In this document: positions 6,271 through 11,083 of the stretch, in pieces
Layout of the letters: every line of letters starts with the position of its first letter
Numbering within the stretch: the first letter of the stretch is position 1
Source: Lentisphaerota bacterium
Lineage (GTDB): Bacteria > Verrucomicrobiota > Kiritimatiellia > RFP12 > UBA1067
Assembly: GCA_015061765.1 (NCBI GenBank)
Contig: SUVZ01000096.1
Coordinates: 1-11,083 of the forward strand
Length of the DNA: 11,083 nt
Direction: 5' to 3'
Program-made: the position numbers and the translations under genes
The notes under the pieces: model-generated
Database searches by the model: none
What the model saw: the letters and a program-made list of their open reading frames with translations, nothing else
What the model was told of the DNA's origin: nothing

Positions 6271-8607
6271 ATGAGACTAATGATGACTACACGGACGTGT
6301 TTCCTGAGCGGAATGGTCGCCATGGGGTTGATGGGCTGGAGCGCATTCGCCGCGCCGGAGCGGAAGCAGCGCAACTATCTCGACATGACGTGGTGGGATC
6401 CGTATGTGGAGAACATCACGGACGTAGATACGTATCTTCGGCGCAAGTTCCGTCAGGACGTGACGGACAAGGCGACTGGGCTTTCGCAGAAGGCCTTGGC
6501 GGAACGGCTCACGGCAATCGTCGAAGAGGGAAAAGCGTCGGGCGAATCATGGCGCATCACGAAGGCCAAGTGTTTCGCAGCTCAGGTGAATGAACAGTCG
6601 ATTGACGTCTCTCCGCTTGACTGGTTCCCGGCGATTGCGGTATGGGACCGCAATGCCCGACCGATCTGTCGCGTGTATTGGAACCGTGCAAGGGTGGTCA
6701 ATGCACGGATGCTGCCCGCCTCGGTGGTGAAGGAATGGCAGGATGGCAACCGCGAAGGCGATTGGAATATGTGGCAGGACTTCGACCATTCCGTCCCAGA
6801 CTGGCGTGTAATACTGAAGCTCGGATTTCCCGGCATGAAGGCGCGGCTCGAGAAGTATGCAGTGAAGGGCGATCCGTTCTACGAGGGGCTCAGGATTGCG
6901 ATGGATGCGATGCTGAATGGGATTGACAGGTTCATCAAGCAGGGGAATGCAAATGCTACACGTTCTACATGTTCTACACGGCTAAAAAAGGAAATCGAGT
7001 GTCTGGAGCGATTGAGAAAGGGGCCGCCGCAGACTGCCTATGACATGATGATGTTCGTTTGGCTGTACTTCTTCTGGTCGGAGCATCTCGACGGCATCCA
7101 GTGCCGTTCATTGACGGAACTCGACGTGTTCCTCACGCCGTACTACGACGCCGACATCGCGGCCGGCCGCACGACGGAGGCGGAGTTCCGCGAGCAGCTG
7201 AAGCACTTTCTCTGGCAATGGGGTTCCGTCGCGAACTACTGGAACCAACCCGTCGGTTTTGGCGGCACGAAGAAGGATGGCACGAGCGAGTTCAACCACG
7301 TATCAAAAATCATACTCGACGTGATGGACGAGTGCGCACTCACCACACCGAAGTTCCTTGTGAAGGTCGCGCCAAACACGCCGGACTGGGCGTGGGACAA
7401 GATGCTCGACATGGCGCGGCGGCACCGCTCCATTGCATTTATCGGCGAAATGCCAGCGGCAAAAGCGATGAAGAAATGGATGGGGGCAATCGACGAAGAC
7501 TGCCGCACTATGGTCATGCGCGGGTGCTATGAGTACGACTTCGCCGACAGCTGCAATCGCACGGGGTGTGGGCATGTCAATTTCCTGAAGCCGATCGAGA
7601 AGATGCTTGAAGAGTGTAAAGTGGAAAGTGTAAAGTGTAAAGCTGGAGGAACAACTCTCAACTCTAAACTATCATCTTTCAACTCCTTCAAAGCCGAGTA
7701 CATGCGCCGCCTCGCCGACGTGACCGACCGTTGCCGCAAGATTGCCTTCGAGTTCGAGAAGGTGCTGCCGGACGTGAATCCTGCCAACTGCATGACGCTC
7801 TCCACCGAACACGCGCTCAAGACGCGGAAGGATGGCTTTGCGAACGGATGCAAACGCGGCAACAATTCGGCGATTCTCGCAGTGGGCGTCGGCACGGCCG
7901 TCGATGATCTTCTGGCTGTCAAGGAGCTTGTCTATGAGAAAAAGGAGGTGTCGCTTGCGGAGCTTGGACGGATCATGGCGGCGAACTGGGAAGGGCATGA
8001 AACCTTGCGTCTGAGAATGCTCCGCTCCAAGCGAAAGTGGGGGAACAACGACCCGGAGGCGAATGCGCTTGGCGCTGAAATGATCGATACCTACGCTTCG
8101 CAGCTGAATGGCAAGCCGAACGGACGCGGCGGCGTGTTTCTCGCATCGGGACACTGTGCGCACCAGTACATCGTGTTGGGCGAGAAGACGGGCGCGACGC
8201 CCGACGGACGCAAGAATGGCGAAGAGATGTCCAAGAACCTTTCTCCGACGATGGGTGCGGATACGGAGGGCGCGACGGCGCTCGTCGAGACGCTTGCCGC
8301 TTCGGATGTTACGAAACTTCCAGCCGACTATCCATTCGACATGATGCTGCATCCATCCGTCTGTTACGGAGACAGGGGCCTTAAGCTGATGCGTACGCTC
8401 GTGGAGATATTCCACCGAAACGGCGGCAGCGTGATCCAGTTCACGGTCTTCAGTGCCGAGGAGCTGCGCGATGCACAGGAGCATCCTGAAAAGTACGAGA
8501 ACCTCCAGGTGCGCATCTGTGGATGGAACGTTCGCTGGAACGACCTGTCCCGTGTCGAGCAGGATGCCTACATACGTCGCGCCGAAAATGTGATGAAGGG
8601 GTGGTGA
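6271..8607 (+). CDS. Glycyl radical enzyme (PFL-like family) with signal peptide
   Basis: The protein has 778 residues, normal for the pyruvate formate-lyase/diol dehydratase superfamily. The radical site is Gly751 in VRICGWNVRWNDLS, 27 residues from the end. The thiyl residue is Cys419 and the acid/base candidate is Glu421, in RGCYEYDF. ATPDGRKNGEEMSKNLSP (642-659) and GGSVIQFTVF with AQEHPEKY (718-742) are further family hallmarks. The Cys-x-Glu pattern is that of lyases, dehydratases and decarboxylases, not formate-lyase (which has Cys-Cys). The substrate is not predictable, and Tyr/Trp replacements mark a divergent subgroup. Residues 1-28 (basic start, hydrophobic FLSGMVAMGLMGWSAFA, then AP) look like a Sec signal with AFA cleavage. 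No strong Shine-Dalgarno precedes 6271; 6280 or 6283 are alternative starts that keep the hydrophobic segment. Short repeats lie in frame at residues about 229-237 and 449-473. Confidence 0.9.
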   Translation: MRLMMTTRTCFLSGMVAMGLMGWSAFAAPERKQRNYLDMTWWDPYVENITDVDTYLRRKFRQDVTDKATGLSQKALAERLTAIVEEGKASGESWRITKAKCFAAQVNEQSIDVSPLDWFPAIAVWDRNARPICRVYWNRARVVNARMLPASVVKEWQDGNREGDWNMWQDFDHSVPDWRVILKLGFPGMKARLEKYAVKGDPFYEGLRIAMDAMLNGIDRFIKQGNANATRSTCSTRLKKEIECLERLRKGPPQTAYDMMMFVWLYFFWSEHLDGIQCRSLTELDVFLTPYYDADIAAGRTTEAEFREQLKHFLWQWGSVANYWNQPVGFGGTKKDGTSEFNHVSKIILDVMDECALTTPKFLVKVAPNTPDWAWDKMLDMARRHRSIAFIGEMPAAKAMKKWMGAIDEDCRTMVMRGCYEYDFADSCNRTGCGHVNFLKPIEKMLEECKVESVKCKAGGTTLNSKLSSFNSFKAEYMRRLADVTDRCRKIAFEFEKVLPDVNPANCMTLSTEHALKTRKDGFANGCKRGNNSAILAVGVGTAVDDLLAVKELVYEKKEVSLAELGRIMAANWEGHETLRLRMLRSKRKWGNNDPEANALGAEMIDTYASQLNGKPNGRGGVFLASGHCAHQYIVLGEKTGATPDGRKNGEEMSKNLSPTMGADTEGATALVETLAASDVTKLPADYPFDMMLHPSVCYGDRGLKLMRTLVEIFHRNGGSVIQFTVFSAEELRDAQEHPEKYENLQVRICGWNVRWNDLSRVEQDAYIRRAENVMKGW
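6956..6981. repeat. In-frame 9-mer repeat inside the glycyl radical gene
   Basis: CTACACGTT, CTACATGTT and CTACACGG follow one another (6956-6964, 6965-6973, 6974-6981). They encode a low-complexity TRSTCST stretch between two helices. The reading frame continues across it. Its style matches the intergenic 9-mers elsewhere in the window. Confidence 0.7.
7615..7687. repeat. In-frame heptamer repeats inside the glycyl radical gene
   Basis: Four TGTAAAG units (7615-7642, the second TGGAAAG), a 10-base linker, then five AACTCTC-type units in exact 7-base phase (7653-7687). They encode a Lys/Ser/Thr/Asn-rich insert at residues about 449-473, some 30 residues after the active-site cysteine, without breaking the frame. 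The pattern recalls the short tandemly repeated heptamers (STRR) known from cyanobacteria, but here it lies within a gene. Confidence 0.8.
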
Positions 8608-8639
8608 GCCTCTGTTCGATCATATCGTGGGTGACGATG

Positions 8640-8676
8640 CGGGCGAAGAATATGCAATTTGCAGATTCTTCGCCCG
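8640..8676 (+). terminator. Hairpin after the glycyl radical operon
   Basis: An exact 12-base inverted repeat (CGGGCGAAGAAT at 8640-8651 with 8665-8676), with an inner TGCA/TGCA pairing in the loop, starts 33 bases after the stop codon. No U-tract follows, so it may be a transcript-stabilising or Rho-assisted hairpin and not a classical intrinsic terminator. Confidence 0.6.
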
Positions 8677-8684
8677 ATGCCAAG

Positions 8685-8713
8685 TTGACAGACACGACAA
8701 CAAATGATATTAT
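8685..8713 (+). promoter_or_regulatory. Near-consensus sigma-70-type promoter of the ATPase gene
   Basis: TTGACA (8685-8690), a 17-base spacer and TATTAT (8708-8713) give one mismatch to consensus. An 8-base inverted repeat (ATGATATT 8704-8711 with AATATCAT 8730-8737) spans the -10 and the start of transcription and could be an operator. The expected start is near 8720, giving a leader of about 33 bases. Confidence 0.75.
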
Positions 8714-8752
8714 GTGCGCTGTTTTTGCAAATATCATATTGTGAGACTGTAG

Positions 8753-10201
8753 ATGTTTATTGGAAGAGAAGAACAGCTTGAGCAATTGAAGGCGCTTTGG
8801 CGTAAGCCAGTCGCGTCGCTTGTTACGTGCCGAGGACGGCGTCGTGTCGGCAAATCGACGCTTATCGAGGAGTTTGCCCGGAGAAATCGCGTCCGTTTCA
8901 TAAAGTTGGAAGGCGTAGAACCACAACAGGGCGTTAACAATGAAACGCAACTTAAAGCCTTCGGTCAGCAGCTTGCGGAGCAGACAGGTTGTGAAGAGTC
9001 TCAACCGGAGAACTGGTTCAAGGCGTTCGCCCGATTGTCCAAGGTCCTGAATCCGCGTGAGAAGACGGTGCTTCTGATAGATGAAATATCGTGGATGGGA
9101 AAATACGATGCCGCCTTTCCTGGCGAACTCAAGTATGCTTGGGACAACAGGTTTTCCAAGAATCCCAAACTGATCATGGTTCTCTGCGGTTCCGTTTCCA
9201 GCTGGATAGACAAGAAGATCCTCAAAAGCAAAGGGTTCGTCGGCCGCCCCTCGCTTAACCTGCTTGTTCCGGAACTCTCCATGCATGAATGCGCCGCGTT
9301 CTGGCGAAGAGGCGGATGCCGTGCGTCAAGCACGGACATCATTGACGTGCTGTCCGTGGTTGGCGGCATCCCCAAGTATCTTGAAAACATTGATCCTGCT
9401 TTGTCGGCGGACGAGAACATAAAGCGGCTATGCTTTACGCCCGGCGCCTTGCTTGTAGGCGAGTTCGATGAGATATTCAATGATGCGCTGGATGTCAATC
9501 TTGGCCAGAAGAAGCGGATTCTCGTTTCACTCGGTGATGGTGGCAAGACGCCGACGGAGGTAGCCGAAACATTGGGGTTGGAGAACAACGGTCATCTTTC
9601 CGCCTATCTTGAAGAGCTGGAGACGGCGGGATTCATAGCAAGGGACACTGGACTGAACCCCAGCACGGGAAAGCCGTCGAACGTTGTCCGCTACCGCATT
9701 TCAGACAACTACACGCGGTTCTACATCAAGTATATTGAGCCGAATCGCGAAATGATCCAAAAGGGGACTTTCACGTTCGTCTCGCTCGCGCAGCTGCCGG
9801 GATGGGAGACGATGCTTGGATTGCAGTTTGAATGCCTCGTGTACAACAATCTCCGGGAAATCGTAAAACGTATCGGCCTTGATCAGACGTTGATCCTTTC
9901 GGCGGCACCTTATGTGCAGAATCCAACGACACGGACATCAGGATGCCAAATCGATCTGCTCATCCAGACGCGGCGTATGGTCTATGTGGTCGAGATCAAG
10001 CGCAGAGAGTCGATAGGTGAATGGGTTGTGGCGGATGTCGAGGAAAAGATCTCCAAGCTGAAGACACCGCGTAGCGTTTCCGTGGTTCCCGTGCTGGTCT
10101 ATGACGGCAGCCTGTCGAAGCGGGTTCCTGCCGATGGTTATTTCGGTCATACGATCTCGACCTTGGAGATGCTTGATTCATCTGCCCGGTTGGATGCCTG
10201 A
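8753..10201 (+). CDS. ATPase_2/DUF234 family ATPase with nuclease-like C-terminus
   Basis: A 482-residue cytoplasmic protein of the archaeal-type ATPase family found widely in anaerobic bacteria. Walker A is GRRRVGKST (28-36), Walker B is VLLIDE (106-111) and a sensor-like LCGS lies at 144-147. After the AAA+ lid, residues about 250-300 look like a winged helix (KTPTEVAETLGLENNGHLSA). The C-terminal DUF234-type domain (about 315-470) carries the spaced residues Glu360, Asp401 and Glu414-x-Lys416 (QIDLL then VVEIK), a PD-(D/E)XK nuclease-fold pattern that looks intact. The cellular role of this family is not established; DNA binding and mobility or defence functions have been suggested. The gene has its own strong promoter and no operon partner. 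A weak Shine-Dalgarno precedes the ATG at 8753. Confidence 0.88.
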   Translation: MFIGREEQLEQLKALWRKPVASLVTCRGRRRVGKSTLIEEFARRNRVRFIKLEGVEPQQGVNNETQLKAFGQQLAEQTGCEESQPENWFKAFARLSKVLNPREKTVLLIDEISWMGKYDAAFPGELKYAWDNRFSKNPKLIMVLCGSVSSWIDKKILKSKGFVGRPSLNLLVPELSMHECAAFWRRGGCRASSTDIIDVLSVVGGIPKYLENIDPALSADENIKRLCFTPGALLVGEFDEIFNDALDVNLGQKKRILVSLGDGGKTPTEVAETLGLENNGHLSAYLEELETAGFIARDTGLNPSTGKPSNVVRYRISDNYTRFYIKYIEPNREMIQKGTFTFVSLAQLPGWETMLGLQFECLVYNNLREIVKRIGLDQTLILSAAPYVQNPTTRTSGCQIDLLIQTRRMVYVVEIKRRESIGEWVVADVEEKISKLKTPRSVSVVPVLVYDGSLSKRVPADGYFGHTISTLEMLDSSARLDA

Positions 10202-10244
10202 AACCGTCGTCCGCGCTTCTGCGGCGTGGGGCGGGACGTCAGGA

Positions 10245-10295
10245 CGTGGCATGGTATCACCATCGGCGCTGAGATCGCCGTGGCATGATATTACA
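10245..10295. repeat. Duplicated CGTGGCATG half-operator
   Basis: CGTGGCATGGTATCACC (10245-10261) and CGTGGCATGATATTACA (10279-10295) are near-identical direct copies 34 bases apart. The second forms the left edge of operator copy B. Between them a small hairpin, CGGCG/CGCCG (10264-10280), follows the ATPase stop codon. The upstream copy may be an extra regulator site. Confidence 0.5.
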
Positions 10296-10355
10296 CTTTT
10301 CCAGACACGATAATACAAGTGTCTGCGGTGCCTTTTTGCTAAAATCCGCGCCATC
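10280..10355 (+). promoter_or_regulatory. AraC-type operator and promoter, copy B
   Basis: The layout repeats copy A: a left block at 10280-10308 (TTACACTTTTCCAGACAC inside), TACAA at 10314-10318, and a promoter block at 10333-10355 with TAAAAT (10340-10345) as -10 and CGCGCCATC at the expected start. Spacing differs by one base. Similarity stops soon after the predicted transcription start, which argues for selection on a control region and not for a recent long duplication. Confidence 0.72.
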
Positions 10356-10405
10356 AAAAGACAAATTCTGATCTGATGGAACGTTTTACCAATGAGGAGC
10401 ATCGA

Positions 10406-10573
10406 ATGAAAAGACTACTCATAGCGACATCGATACGCCCCATATTCGGGCGTGATGATGTGCCGGACGTGAGTTTCTATAAGCCACCTTATTGGCAAAG
10501 CTTGCTGACACAGGTCAACGCCGCGCGAAGCGGTCTCAGCTCGGCAAAATGGAAGACCTCGTTGCAGAAGTGA
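10406..10573 (+). CDS. Small ORF behind operator copy B, 55 aa
   Basis: An unrecognised short protein. The start at 10406 (MKRLLIATSIRP...) has GAGGAG 7 bases upstream; an in-frame ATG at 10376 lacks such a site. It begins with a basic, mildly hydrophobic segment too short for a confident signal peptide. It continues with an aromatic/proline patch (SFYKPPYW) and a basic tail. It is the first frame after the AraC-type promoter, with a leader of about 50 bases, and ends 51 bases before the secreted-protein gene. It may be a real small protein, or the remnant of a larger gene. Confidence 0.45.
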   Translation: MKRLLIATSIRPIFGRDDVPDVSFYKPPYWQSLLTQVNAARSGLSSAKWKTSLQK

Positions 10574-10607
10574 CAACGCCTTGATATTGACAAGAAAGGA
10601 ACAACAA

Positions 10608-10628
10608 ATGAAAGGAACAATGAAATGA
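10608..10628 (+). CDS. Possible six-codon leader peptide
   Basis: ATG AAA GGA ACA ATG AAA TGA follows an AAAGGA sequence, and its stop overlaps the next start as ATGA (10625-10628). AAAGGAACAA occurs twice (10595-10604, 10611-10620), giving both starts the same ribosome-binding context. Translational coupling is possible; it could equally be a chance duplication of the binding site. Confidence 0.3.
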   Translation: MKGTMK

Positions 10629-11083
10629 GGAGATCAATCACATTGCTCACTTTGCTGCTACTTGCGGTGTTGGCGTTCGCCGATAATTCCGAGAGCAATC
10701 CGACGTTTCTGTTTCTCAGGCATAAGGAGTCGTTCCTATGGTGTACGGCTACCAACAACACGGTATCATTGCCTGTGGTATTTCCAAGTGGCGCAACTTC
10801 CGCAACCCTATCGGTGTCCGGGCTGGGCTATTCGGCCAATTATCTTGACCTTGTCGAGGGCGAGTTCCTGCTGACGCTTCCGGCGGCGACTGCACCGTCC
10901 AACGAGAACGTATATGACCTTACGTTGGCGTTCGACGACGGTACGGTGCGCAACGCGAAAATCGGCCTTGTCCAAGGTGTTAAATCTGGCGCAGAGGGTT
11001 CGACAAGATGCCTCGCCCCTGCCGGTTCGCGAAAGTGGAGGCAGGTGAGCGGACGGGCGGTGCTCCCGGTACCATACGGCATC
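10625..11083 (+). CDS. Secreted protein of unknown function, 3' end outside window
   Basis: A frame of 153 codons stays open to the last base of the window, so the gene is incomplete at its C-terminus. It opens with a clean Sec signal peptide: MRRS, a Leu-rich core (ITLLTLLLLAVLAF), then AFA before Asp20. The mature part is beta-rich and Ser/Thr-rich, with features like SVSGLGYSANYLDLVEGEF and LTLAFDDGTVRNAKIG, suggestive of immunoglobulin-like or bacterial surface domains. I recognise no family. AAAGGA lies 8 bases before the ATG. It lies in the transcription unit behind operator copy B, so it may be a surface protein produced under the same signal as the esterase operon (inference). Confidence 0.7.
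   Translation, partial: MRRSITLLTLLLLAVLAFADNSESNPTFLFLRHKESFLWCTATNNTVSLPVVFPSGATSATLSVSGLGYSANYLDLVEGEFLLTLPAATAPSNENVYDLTLAFDDGTVRNAKIGLVQGVKSGAEGSTRCLAPAGSRKWRQVSGRAVLPVPYGI

Noticed and set aside
7672..8484. Long minus-strand open frame (270 codons)
   Set aside because: It is antisense to the glycyl radical gene, whose family motifs are unmistakable; no motif is seen in the shadow frame.
8450..9286. Minus-strand frame of 278 codons across the gap before the ATPase
   Set aside because: It overlaps the ends of two well-supported genes and the TTGACA promoter, and has no ribosome site or recognisable domain.
10489..10761. Minus-strand frame of 90 codons with a hydrophobic segment
   Set aside because: The hydrophobic stretch is antisense to the signal-peptide region of the secreted-protein gene; no ribosome site.

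Overview
The window looks like chromosomal DNA from a strictly anaerobic, moderately GC-rich Gram-negative bacterium. A gut member of the Planctomycetes-Verrucomicrobia-Chlamydiae group (Kiritimatiellae/Verrucomicrobia/Lentisphaerae type) fits best. That placement is an inference from gene style: secreted acetylxylan-esterase-like enzymes, PAS-AraC regulators, twin-arginine-like signals on metabolic enzymes, and many degenerate short tandem repeats. No rRNA, tRNA, CRISPR array or transposase was seen.

Left part (1-1319): a gene-poor, repeat-rich zone. It holds one probable small lipoprotein gene (minus, 151-429) and one doubtful small ORF (minus, 850-1050). It also holds several classes of short repeat: 15-mers, 9-mers, and a palindromic element with two 34-bp direct copies and long alternating purine-pyrimidine tracts. 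A strong intrinsic terminator (minus strand, 1116-1144) lies just upstream of the doubtful ORF.

1320-2204 (plus): a RhuM-type DNA-binding protein fused to a phospholipase-D-like C-terminal domain, AT-rich at its start and probably acquired. A degenerate 9-mer repeat separates it from a convergent PAS-AraC regulator (minus, 2294-3070).

3078-8607: the regulator is divergent from a three-gene operon. Its members are a secreted protein with two alpha/beta-hydrolase domains (3205-5397), a radical-SAM glycyl-radical activase (5407-6240) and a glycyl radical enzyme (6271-8607). All three carry N-terminal signal-peptide-like extensions, although radical SAM/glycyl radical pairs are classically cytoplasmic. 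This is the most unusual content of the window. The glycyl radical gene also carries two degenerate short-repeat tracts in frame.

8753-10201 (plus): an ATPase of the ATPase_2/DUF234 type with a C-terminal PD-(D/E)XK-like domain, driven by a near-consensus promoter.

10280-11083: a second copy of the operator/promoter that precedes the esterase operon. It is followed by a small ORF and the start of a secreted protein that runs off the window. The duplicated control region suggests that the PAS-AraC protein controls both transcription units: a small regulon for uptake or breakdown of an esterified carbohydrate followed by glycyl-radical chemistry (inference).
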